Shown here: positions 13,301 to 24,200 of the stretch, one piece after another
Numbering within the stretch: position 1 is the first letter of the stretch
Layout of the letters: every line of letters starts with the position of its first letter
NCBI GenBank assembly: GCA_040954595.2
Contig: CM082587.2
Coordinates: forward strand, 8,804,001-8,868,000
Source of the DNA: Balanoglossus misakiensis
Lineage: Eukaryota > Hemichordata
Direction: 5' to 3'
DNA length: 64,000 bases
The notes under the pieces: generated by a model
The model's database searches: none
The model's input: the letters and a program-made list of their open reading frames with translations, nothing else
Told to the model about the DNA's origin: nothing
Translations under genes and position numbers: made by a program

Positions 13301-13779
13301 TTGTCTATGTTTCTTGGTAGTACGTGTCCAGATGGTTTTAACAGTCGTGTCTTTTCTCTATTTGCGGAGGCCTCTCTGGCCAATTGGCTTATTTGCGATG
13401 CACACAAAAATACTTGCCAAGAGGATGGATCAACTAGGTCAGCGAGATCACTCTATTCCTGACAACTACTTTGAGCTAGACCATCAACTCATGCTTTCAA
13501 CCCTAAGCTATCTTATAGCAGGGTCCCAGAGCCATAGTTTCTCACCATGTGATGAATCCTTGTCCAACCATGGAGTATTGCTCTTCAGGAATTATGAATA
13601 GTCAAGCCATTGTAGGAAGAGTTCAGTGGAGATTGCATTGTACTTCACCAAGGCATACTAGAGATCATGCCAGCTGATGTGGCTGATATATCTTACCAGG
13701 AGACCTACATGTATTTGCTTTATGCAGTTTGTTATGCTCAGATCTTTGTTATTCTGATTCACAAAGCCCTGGCTCCTAC
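10346..13779. other. No supported gene; low-complexity and unique DNA
   Basis: A TTTG microsatellite-like run lies near 10,460-10,515. The remaining open stretches are short, lack splice signals and do not resemble known protein families. Nothing else is supported. Confidence 0.5.
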
Positions 13780-14190
13780 TTTTGGAGTGCTCATGGGCGG
13801 ATCGTAAAAGACCTAGCTTCTGGCGAACACTTAGGGAAAACAGACCAAAGCAGACCACCGTTACACCACAGGGATGTTTGCAAGAGACACGAAGGCCCTG
13901 GACATCGACACAAACTCTAAGCCTCAGACCGAATGACCTGGAGACAAGTGGTTGGCAGCGGCCTGTCCAACTTTGAAGAAACACGTCCTCACCCAAACGT
14001 CCGAAGTCAAGACACAGAGAAGGAAGACATCAAGGCAGGCAAACAGATCCTTCTTAGCCTTCATCTGTGTAAAGTGTCAGAGAGACTGTTATTCTCACTT
14101 TTCATTGACTATAGTCACACCTGATGCTGTTCCAGATCTAGACCAGCATCCCAGCATGCAGATCCATTAGTCTCTCGAGACTGAAGGATG
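13780..14190 (+). mobile_element. Degraded 3' end of a LINE (reverse-transcriptase ORF tail)
   Basis: Across shifted frames the plus strand retains a familiar LINE tail: GRIVKDL, KDVCKR-like, DRMTWRQVVGSG and FICVKCQRDCYS. The last is the CxxC...C zinc-finger-like end that many invertebrate LINE ORFs carry. Frameshifts and the stop after HKL near 13,919 show it is dead. No RT catalytic domain is present upstream, so it is 5'-truncated, as expected for LINE insertions. The clade is uncertain. Confidence 0.65.
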
Positions 14191-15560
14191 CCACCGCACC
14201 TCATCCCTACTGCCTCCACATCTATGGGACAGTTTAATCTAGTGGAACACACTCTGAGCATTTCACCATCTATCTCATACATCTGCATTATGGAGATGAT
14301 TTCATTACTTCTGTCTCACTTCAGAGAGGGGAAATTTACACAAAGGCTTTTATTAGGGATTCAAGATAAAATTCTTTCGTCAATTTAAGTGATGGTTTCC
14401 AAAAGTCACACAACCCATGAATCAAGGTGTTATAACTCACCTCATCTGACCTTGAAACAGACACAACAGAAATGTTTACAACATCAATAATAATGTATGG
14501 ATATAAGCAATCTCAAGCCAGTGAATGGGATCTTGTATATTTCGACAAATGAAAAATAACAGCATCTGGCAGTCACACATGTTCACTTATGTCATATGGT
14601 GTAAACCCAAACATAATGTCGAAAAAAAATTGCATTAGAGATTGTAGCGTCCTGCAATGTGTTGCAAGTAAATTTGTTGATAATATGATGTGACAGCTAG
14701 ACACTAAAAACGGAAATCATACACTTAGTATGGAAATTGGAATGTTACGTTTGTTACAGAGTAAACAATTATTTGCATTTATTATTAAATGCATTGAAAT
14801 TTGACAAAGCAAAGAGAATAACTCTGATGGACAGACAAAAACTACTCTTCTCAAAATTGTCATACGTGCTGTCTAGAAATCACATATTATCACAGTCTAC
14901 TGGTCAGGACCTTGCAGGCCTACAGATTCTCTGATGACTGCTTTCAGGACAGTTATCACTTGAACATTACAGCCTTCTATTCCCACACCTAACCTCTAAC
15001 CCCTAACCCCTAACCTGAATAGCAGGCAGGAATGTCTAGGTTTACTGTCCATGATACCTTCTGAATATTTGGCAAAAATTAGTTTTACCTCTACACCAAA
15101 ACATAGGTGCCAAATTGTATGACTGCCTACAATTTTTATTCACTCTTTGATGTGTCAAACTTCAACAAATTATGCCTGCCCAAAAAACAGAACATATTTC
15201 GTAAGAACTTTTATTAAAGTTATTATCAAACATTTGGTGCATTACTGTTTCAAGGCTGAAGTAGTGAGAATTAATCCTTAGTCATGGGTTGTCAGAATCT
15301 CTAGATGCCAGTATTTTCATGATCATACTCATAAACGGAAATTTTCATAAAATGTATGATCTCCAACGATGCATCACAGGGAAAATATTTTACAACTTTT
15401 TTGCTAGTTTATTTTTAATTTATTATCAGACCATCATAGGCTTCCTGTCATTACAGGTACTACTCTCATTTGCATGTTACATATTTGCTGCATTTTTATC
15501 ACCAAGCGTTTCAAATTCTTGTCCTGATGCATTGATATCAGGGAGACAACGGTATTATTA
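14191..15560. other. No supported gene
   Basis: The stretch is AT-rich with no exon chain. A short CCCTAACCCCTAACC-type tract near 14,992-15,017 is telomere-like but only about three units long. Confidence 0.5.
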
Positions 15561-15806
15561 TTGCAAATCCCATGGTTTAGACCTTCAAGGCACTGGCTAT
15601 TCTCGTTTTTGAATGAAGCTGGTTTTCCCTCTGGGCCCTCTGAGTCAGTTATGCATGTGCAATTCATTGTTAATGACATTGCCTCTGCTGGATTGACAGT
15701 TGCAGGGGTTAATCATAGCACCTCACAAATGATCCACAAGACTGACAAATTGGTTGAAGACCTGGAGAAATTCACGCAAAGTGAATACTGCTGGGAGCTA
15801 TATTGA
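15561..15806 (+). CDS. Candidate terminal exon, unknown protein
   Basis: An open frame ends in TGA at 15,804-15,806 and reads like ordinary protein (NDIASAGLTVAGVNH, KLVEDLEKFTQSEYCWEL). A pyrimidine-rich stretch ending CTCTGAG at 15,640 is a possible acceptor and would start a phase-0 exon at SVMHVQF. It could be a 3' exon of the gene that includes 10192-10345, but no linking exon was found. It may equally be a chance ORF. Confidence 0.25.
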   Translation: MQIPWFRPSRHWLFSFLNEAGFPSGPSESVMHVQFIVNDIASAGLTVAGVNHSTSQMIHKTDKLVEDLEKFTQSEYCWELY

Positions 15807-16604
15807 AACACATTGTAGACAGACACATTTCACAATACCATCCAATATGCTATGGCATCAACATTCAATCAGTCACTGTTAAACAATCTGTCGGCATTTG
15901 TACTTTCCACCTTGTTGTAAGAGTTGCTCGCTTTGCTTGACATCTCTTGCTTTGGCTGTATTTGCCTGAATGGCAAGTCTGCAAAGTGTTTGGCAATTGT
16001 TTGAAATCTATTATTTTTTTTATTTGATTTTAATTTGATTGATTTTTCTTGTTTGAATACTTTCTTTAATTTATATGCAATTTTTCTGATCTTTACTTAA
16101 TGTTTGTAGTTGTAGTTTATTCCGCAACATTTTTTGGGGGTTGAAACCCAAGATGTGAAGTCTAGACAGGCTTAAAAAACAGCAGTTCAGATACACAAGA
16201 AAATCAAACATTTGTAGCCTGTTTCTCCAACAAGCTGTATTTTGTTGGTACATAACATTTTAGATGATACGAGTAAGAGTTTGAAAAGCGAAAAAAAAAA
16301 ACTGACCAGAACACTGGCGTAGCTTATTTACTCCATCGTTGCAATACAATACATGGATGTGAAAGTTTTTCATGTAACTATTGTTTCATAACAAAAGAAA
16401 ATACTCTGCATCTTGTCTGTCAAGTGCAAACTCCAATGAACACTTACCATGAATCGGTAACGGATCATGTAAATGCCCATTGATCTCCAATGTATTTTAT
16501 ACTCAAGAAACATGTGTGGACACAAAACCTGTCTTGGCCAAAACTGCCCCCCCCCCCCTGTAATGCCCAATTTGATGTACCTATTTAATTGTTTGTTTGT
16601 TTCG

Positions 16605-16990
16605 TCTGACTGTCTGTCTGCATATCTGTCTGTCTCTCTGTCTGTCTGTCTGTTTGAGTAAGTGAGTGAATGAGTGAGTTTAGTTTAGTTTAGTTTAGTT
16701 TAGTTTAGTTTAGTTTATCATTATACATTAGTTAGTTAGTTAAACCCTGGACAGAAATAAAAAAATACAAAAAACAAAAACAAAAAATACATTAGTTAGT
16801 TAGTTAAGTAGTTAGTCAGTTAAGTAGTTAGTCAGTTCTTATTTAATTAGTTAATTAGTATAAGTTAAGTAGTTAGTTAATTAGGTTTATTTATTAGTTT
16901 AGTTAGCATACATTTATTTACTTAGTTGATTTATTTATTTTATTTATTTAGTCAATACAGATGTGTACACTAATTGTTATGAAATAAAAA
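16605..16990. repeat. Microsatellite-rich tract (CTGT, TTTAG, TTAG words)
   Basis: CTGT-rich sequence at about 16,609-16,653 is followed by a pentanucleotide run of TTTAG (about 16,677-16,719). Imperfect TTAG and TTAGTTAG repeats continue to about 16,960. There is a run of nine or ten C near 16,548. Confidence 0.7.
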
Positions 16991-17167
16991 TATATTTTTT
17001 CAACGTGTGGTCTTATATGTCTGCACTGACTGGAGGGGTAATATGAATTGGTTGCTGTAACAGAGCTTTCATTTATTCTGAGGTGCGGGCCACAAGTCAA
17101 TCAGTTGTGTTAAATGCAGATCTCTCCCAGCAGCTGAAAGCTTAAGTGTTACCCTCCCACTACATTA

Positions 17168-17383
17168 GTCCAGATTTGTATAATGTAATCCTCGCACAAA
17201 GGGGTGTGTTAAATTTAGATGCAAGTATGCCACCTCAGCTTGGTCGTATCAAACTGTACCCAAAGTGCTTAAATGTGACCCTCTAGTCCTCATTTGTATA
17301 ATGTAAGTCTCCCACAAAGGGCTAATGTTAAATTTTAATAGAGGCATGCCACCTGCTTGGTCACATAAAATCCTACCCAAATA
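17168..17383. repeat. Diverged tandem duplication, period about 118 bp
   Basis: Two neighbouring segments share TTTGTATAATGTAA, CACAAAGGG, TGTTAAATTT, ATGCCACCT and CTTGGTC in the same order, starting near 17,168 and 17,286. They differ by small indels and substitutions, so the duplication is old. Confidence 0.6.
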
Positions 17384-17819
17384 TACAAGGTTGTTTATGG
17401 TTTTTACCCACGTCAAGAAACAGGATTATAGAGGAAATTGACCAAACAATACAATTAGGACTTAAGTCATAATTGGTATTGACTGAACATAGGGGAGTAG
17501 ATAGGCGGGAGGAGGGTAAGGTCAAATGTCATTTCAATCACCGTGCGAGCAGAACATTTTAAACTTTAGTTTTGATTTACATGAGTGCTAGGTGGGCAGG
17601 ATCAGAGCTACATGTATCACTTAGTCTCAAAACAAATGCCTTACGGAGCACCCACAAACACAACTGTACCTTATTGTCTATTGTGTCATGAAATGAGGAA
17701 AGCTTTTCAGTATTTGAAAAAGGTGTCCAGTCAAAGCAGTGTACATGCAGTATTATCTCCTTCAGATTCACAATCATTGGCTTAATTCTGATATTAACAT
17801 ATTTTATACAAGGTTTGAT

Positions 17820-18205
17820 AAGCAAGACTTCTCTGAGGAGTGTGACAGGTGGCTGTCCTCCTGTCCACCGCCAGTCCACCCCTATGTCAGAATGATGTAG
17901 TCATCACTGTATGTGATGTACCAACCCAAGTGTACAAAACCATGCAAAGCCCCTGGCCCAATGGTATAACCGGTCATGTGCTGAAGACATGCGCAGATGA
18001 ACTACATGTAAGGCCCCATGTTTCAGATTTGTTTCAGCACTCTATTGATACAGGCACTATTCCCAAAATTTGGGAGACTTCAACAATTGTACCACTGTTC
18101 CCAAAATAACTTTTCCTTCGGAGCTTAACCATTACAGACCAGTCGCTCTTACATCCCTCATAATGAAATGTTTAGAACGGTTGATTTTGGCTCATCTACT
18201 CTCCT
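17820..18205 (+). mobile_element. LINE reverse-transcriptase fragment (CR1/Rex-like), degraded
   Basis: The translated plus strand keeps N-terminal RT landmarks across shifted frames: PNGITGHVLKTCADEL, FQHSIDTGTIPKIWETSTIV, then FPSELNHYRPVALTSLIMKC and LERLILAHL. This matches the 'K-x-PGPDGI ... P..W..S.I.P..K....NYRPIALTS...K..E' pattern of CR1/Rex-type LINEs. A frameshift after VPLFPK and the missing palm domain show it is a dead fragment. Confidence 0.7.
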
Positions 18206-18224
18206 AAACGTTTTAAAAAAAGAT

Positions 18225-18275
18225 GACCCCCCCCCCCCTTTTGGATTTCAAAATTTAAGTGACCCCCCCCCCCCC
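18225..18275. repeat. Paired poly-C runs
   Basis: Two C homopolymers (about 10 and 13 nt) separated by about 25 bp give a Pro-rich false frame (DPPPP). The minus strand is G-quadruplex prone. Confidence 0.6.
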
Positions 18276-18429
18276 TTGGATTTTGCCGGCCGCCCCCAGG
18301 CTGTAAAAACTGAACGGTCCCTAATCATGCTAATAGATGTTTGCTTCCCAAATATACAGACAAAACATCATTCCAGTTTCACCTTCTTATTAAAAGCCAA
18401 TAAATTCTGTTCCATTTCAAAATCTACAT

Positions 18430-18765
18430 GAATAAGAGAATAAAACAGTTAAAATTGGGTGAATCTTGAATTTGAAGGGGAGTTGCGGCTAGCCAATCAA
18501 ATTGCATGTTACGTCGATCTCCCCGGTACACTGAAGGATACGTCCTATTGTTCTCTATAAGGCGCCCGTAGCTGTGGTCAGCTAAGGCGCCTGCTGATTG
18601 GTTTATTGGTACAGTAAAGCCAGAGATTTTTGAACGGGAGCTTCTGAGGGAGTTGGTCAGATGGACCGTATTGCGAAGCGACAGCATAAGAATACTGTAC
18701 GTACTGCGAAGTAAAAGACGTCACTGTACCCTACATCTGATTTTAATCAGATTGACCTCTGTGCA
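18430..18765. repeat. Dispersed repeat, inverted partner at 32.4-32.7 kb
   Basis: Words such as CCTACATCTGATTTTAATCAG, AAGTAAAAGACGTCACTGTA and CTGATTGGTTTATTGG reappear reverse-complemented and in reverse order at about 32,396-32,560. Both copies lie in non-coding DNA. Confidence 0.6.
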
Positions 18766-18783
18766 TCTCTGAATAGTGAAACA

Positions 18784-19528
18784 TTAAGGTGGCATTGCAT
18801 GAAAAGTTGTGATTTATGTCAAATTTTTACTTTTTTTTTTTTTTACATAAATCGGTAGGTCTAATACTGATCCACATTCTGACTAACGTGTCTTGGCGGA
18901 AATGGTGCATAATCACCGAAAAATAGCACTTTTCTGAATGAGTCCACAGCTTAAGAAATAGGTGTCAACAATGCAAATGGCCGTTTTTCTCAGTTTGCAT
19001 TTTCGCTGCTTTTGACAACTTCAGAAGAATTTAGCTTCGCTCTGCGTTGGCCGAATTTACTCAAATTTTAACAGGGGATTGTGTATGACCCATCTAACAA
19101 AACGAAAATTTTTTAGTCGATAAAGTGTCCCTGAGGGGAATAAACTCTGATTCAATACAACTCATCATGAATTTGATCATATTTTCTAAAAATCTAAATT
19201 TCAAACGCTGTTACTCCTCAATGGAAGCATATAACGCAAAAAATGTTTTTATTGCACGTGTACTCTAGTTTCGAATGACATATTAAGATACATGATGCAT
19301 GGTCAACTAACTTTTTTACCTAATTTCAATTGAATGACAATATAAAAAAATGGGTTTTCTAACCCAAAAACGCCACCATTTCCGGGGGTCAATGAAATGT
19401 GCAACTCAAACAAAAGTTCACAAACTCAGCTTCCAGAATATGTATGGTTTATAGGGGTTTTAATGTTGTCTTTGATGAGAAATAGGCCTCTGAAAAAGTC
19501 TTGACGATTTCGTGCAATGCCACCTTAA
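18784..19528. mobile_element. TTAA-flanked inverted-repeat element (MITE), 745 bp
   Basis: TTAA at 18,784 is followed by AAGGTGGCATTGCA; the right end is the reverse complement (TGCAATGCCACCTT) followed by TTAA at 19,525. This gives a perfect 14-bp core inverted repeat with TTAA at both ends, the target preference of piggyBac and Kolobok-type transposons. No transposase frame is present, so it is non-autonomous. Confidence 0.75.
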
Positions 19529-21190
19529 AAGATAGGGGACAGCTGGCTCAGATGCATTGTATAGTTATTATATTCCATACCCTATAAAATTGAGTAAACA
19601 TGTGATTCACTGTGTACCGGAACATGTTGTCTGCTCTGAAATCAACCTAGAATGTCAGACCCCTCCCATTTCAAGGAGCCAGTTACAGAGTTAATTTATC
19701 TGAAATGTCCACACGTGGTTTTAAATTTGACAGCCGGAGCCTGTCTGCACCTTATTCGTCTGGACTGCAAAACCTGCCCGACAAAAGTCCGACATTTGGC
19801 AAAACTTTTCCGGTAACTCACAACAAGCTAGGCTGTGTGGTTGTGTATACTTGGTTTCTATATATTGACACGATGCCCGTTGAACTGTGCATTCCGGTCG
19901 GGCATTTCTTTCTATCAAACACAAACAAAAGTGTATGATGGATACGTCAATATTTTTCTGTCAAAAACTATGGCTTACATATAATAAAACAGACTCTCAA
20001 CCAATCACAATGTCGGATGTATTTGTTGCCATTACAGCGAAATAATATGATAATGTTTTTTGTTGTATGTAATATGGCAGCAGATTTATGACCTGTCATA
20101 CTCTCCCTGTGTTCCAAAAAGTCGGCTACTGACCGAACATGATGCGGTGACGATTCTATCTGCTTCACAATTTCTAAATCTGCACAAAAGTTTAGCTTCA
20201 TATTTATATAGTTTAAAAGGCGGGTCTCGTCCTTAGCTTGCTTGTCAGTGGTTGACGTGTCGACCCCCTCAACGATGATACGAGGAAATTATATGTATGA
20301 CGTCATGCCTAACAACATTAAAGATGGCCGTCCACCTGGACTTCATGGATCGGATAATAACAAGTCGGATCGTTCCATCGTCAGTGCTGGTATCCTAGCT
20401 GTGCCGTTGGAAAGCTGAAATTTGGTGTCAGTAAGTTAAAACTATCATTATAGCATGTCCAGCTGGGGTTTCCGTGGCAAAATTTCTCAGCACTACTTGT
20501 TCCCCAAAGTGTGAAAATGTTCATGTCCTGCATGTGTCCAAATTCCTTAGGGCTAATGGTGGACCACTTGATATCGGGGGGGGGGGGGGGGGGGGGGGGT
20601 CCGGAAGATGGATGAGGTACCGTTATTTGTTTTAATGTGATCCACCGACCATTATTTGTTTGTTCACTCTCTGATTTCTGACAACTTTCTTTGCATCTCT
20701 CATTTGTGGAGGACATTTTTCCAACAACGTCACAAATTTGGTAGAGGAAACAAATGGCCTGACCACATAGTGTAACATTTGTAAACTGATGATTTAGCAT
20801 AATTTCAACATAATTTCAACAAAGAAAAAATTGTTTAATAATAATATCAGAAGGTGTAATCTTTGTCCTTTTAAGATCACGATGTTAAGCATTTCATTTA
20901 CCACCACTTTTAAAAGGACAATCTGTGTAAACTTTGTGTTTGTTTTTTTGTCTTATTCAAACACATTAGAGTGTCATGTCACGGCCTGATAGCGCTAGAA
21001 TATAAGAATAGTTTGTAACTTTTGATGGTTTTTGGCCAAAGAACAATAGCGCCAAAGGGCACTTGGAAAATGTATATGTGTTATATATGCTAGAGTTGAT
21101 AAAGCCCTGTCGCATGCGCTGATATTGCCCGTTGGGTTGTTTTGGTGTTCTGCGCATCTTTTCTGCGCATAACAAACTGTCGTGCAATGG
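19529..21190. other. No supported gene; 24-nt poly-G run
   Basis: A G homopolymer runs from 20,576 to 20,599. Open frames on the minus strand across it read poly-proline and are artefacts. No exon chain is seen. Confidence 0.5.
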
Positions 21191-21221
21191 CTTCCTCCAC
21201 GATCAGTCAACTTCCGCATCT

Positions 21222-24200
21222 ATGGCTTCAAAGCGACACACAGGCCTAACACATGTTCAACTGGATGATGTTTTACTGCATACAGACAGTAAATACACCA
21301 AAAGCGCAACCTACAGCGTGGTATCGTCACAATTATCTGAGTTCGAAGTAGGTATATATAGCTACAGTTTTTGGGAGATCAATACATTTTAGTTCACTGG
21401 AACGTACAACTTTCTTCTATGCAGTATGTATGTTCAAATGTTTGGCGGAATAAAATTAATAACACATGATGTTTGGGCAACATCACGATTTGAAGCCTGC
21501 ACGAGGGATGGTGATCTCTGACCACAAAATTGATGACGCCCAAGCCGCAGGTGAGGGTATCATCAATATTATGGTCAGAGAGCACCAGCCCTCACTATCA
21601 TGTGTTATTATTTATTTATTACATAATGTATTGTCGATTACTTGCACCGAGCACGCGCGTAACATCGGTATTTGCACTCAGTGCAATACCAAAAACATTA
21701 TGCCATACCTGTATGCAAATGAGTTTGTTACCGGAACTGCGTTTGGTTGTAAACAAATCGTCTAACTCACAGATCAGTCAACCCTAACATGATACATTGT
21801 ACGCTTCGGTATTGTCCTTGACGCTGCACGTCTCGAACAATACCTCTGCTGTACAATGTACTCGGACATAAATCTGGGTATTTTGCATGTGAATAAACTT
21901 ATATAACAGTGCTGAAATATACTCATGTGCTGAAAATTATGTGGGAAAAATGTGTTATAGTTAAAACCCAGGTGACCATATGCTGTCAGGCAAATGGTCA
22001 CCTGTCCTATGGTAAAAACTTCATTGCGGAGTTATTCTGTGAAGCTTTATAACTATTGATTTGCCATTTTAACTGACTGACAAACCCTAACCTTAACACT
22101 TATTGCTAACCGCAGCTAACTGTAACACTAACACTATCACTAAGCTAATACTTACCCTAATTCAAAGATGCAAGGGTGCAAATCCTCAATACAGTTTTTA
22201 CTATCTACTGTTTAAAGAATAACATAGGGAAGGCAACATCACGATTTGAAGCCTACAAGGGATGGTGATCTCTGACCATAATATTGATGATGCCCGACCC
22301 GCATCAATATTATGATCAGAGAGCACCAGCCCGAGGTCAGGTTTCAAATCATGATGCAACCTTCAGGAGCATCATGTGTTATTAATTTTATTAGGCTGAA
22401 CATTGGAACATACATACCGGTACAGCATAGAAGAAAGTACGTTGTACGTTGTAGTGAACTTAAATGTCTCGATTTCCCAAACAGTTGCTGTAATACTACT
22501 TCGAACTCAGATAATTTTGCGGATACTGCGCTACGTTGCTTGCATTTTGCTCAGTTGAACAATGGAAACTTTTTTCTGGACATAATTACATTTTTGTGTG
22601 TTGATGTATGTACCTAGATTGTGTGAGTGAGGATGGGTTCAAGACTCACCTAGGGTATTGAAATATCCTTTTTAGGATGTGGATTTAGCCTGGTAGTCTT
22701 GTGCACACCCTTGCTCAGTATGCAAACTGGTACAGTATGTCTTAAAGGGACATTAAGTCTCTCTCTCGTTGCCCCTTTTTCCATTATTTATGTTTGATTC
22801 AAGACACCATTTATGTTATTCTACATGTGGACCGACATATAGTGAACCAACGTTTGACCATACACAACTTTCATCTTGTTTGTAGGATATGAGAGTAAAA
22901 ATCTCGCTAAAATGAATAAATGGTGAAGACCGATTATTTGTTTTGATGATTTTTTCACTCTCGTGTCTACAAATGGGAATGGAAGTTGTGTGTGGTCAGA
23001 CATTGATTCACTATATATCCACACGTGGAATAACATAAGCTGTGACTTGTATCAAACTTAAATTGCCCCTAAATTAGAAGTTGTTTTTATGTCCTGAGCT
23101 GGTAATACTACTGTCGGACAGCACTATCCCTTAGACTATCTTTTTTCCAGTTGAACAACGGAAACATTGTTCTGAACATATTAATGCATCTTTTTTTAAT
23201 ATTTTGTGTGTGTTTTGATGTTCTTTGTGAAATGTGAGTAAGGATGGGCTCAAGACTCACCCATGGTATTGAAATGTCCTTTATTGAGGATGTGGATTTA
23301 ACCTAGTGGTCTTGTACACAGAGTTGCTTGCTATGAGAATTTGTAAGGAAGGTTTTGGTTTAAATCACCTAAAATACAAGTTGTTTTTATGTCCTGAGTA
23401 CATTTTGCTCAGTTGAACATTGGAAACTTTTTTTCTGGACATATTTATATTTTTGTGTGTTAATGTACCTAGATTGTGTGAGTGAGGATGGGTTCAAGAC
23501 TCACCTAGTGTAGTGAAATATCCTTTTTAGGATGTGGAATTAGCCTAATGGTCTTGTGCACACCCTTGCTCGATATGGGATGGTAATAGTACTGTCAGAT
23601 AGCAATGTTCCTTAATAGACTACCTTTTGTTTACTAAAACAATGCAAACATTGTTCAGAACATACTCATCCTATCATAGCCCCATGCTTGTTTATAAGCC
23701 CCTTCCCCAAGTTTTGGGAAATTTTGAAAATAATTTACATATAAGCCCATACCATTTTGCTGCAGAGCAAGGACTTCAAAATACAATCATATGACCAGAA
23801 TGACATGCAGGTAATCTTTGCAAAAACCCAGTGAGAGTGTTTTTTTCTGTGCGTGAAGTGCTACTCAGTTTTACATTGTCTCTGGATCATGTAGGGTGAC
23901 ACCATTTTTTCAGAGGAGTGCCCAATGTGTTGTGTAGAGAATGTGGAGAGTGACGATTTAGTCTTTTATCCGAGAGACCAGAAAAGGTAAATCACTTGAA
24001 ACCTCAGCTGGGGACTATGCCCAGAGACCCACCCATTCAACACTTTCTGCATAGTTTCAAATTCTGCTTTGTTAGTAATTTCGCCTTTTCATGTAGCTGG
24101 CTTGTCTCAGTCTGTAAGATGAAACCAATATTTTGAGAGGGGGTCTGTGGTGAAACAAACACCTTTTGTTAACATTGATCATCAAATTACTAAAACACTT

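Noticed and set aside
14990-15020. Telomere-like CCCTAACCCCTAACC tract
   Set aside because: Only about three imperfect units, too short to call an interstitial telomere; a looser CCCTAACC-type tract near 22,083 is similar.
18168-18431. Plus-strand frame reading DPPPPFGFQNLSDPPPP
   Set aside because: Generated by two poly-C runs; out of frame with the neighbouring LINE relic.
20381-20800. Minus-strand 139-codon frame with a poly-proline stretch
   Set aside because: The proline run is the 24-nt poly-G homopolymer; the rest has no splice signals or family resemblance.
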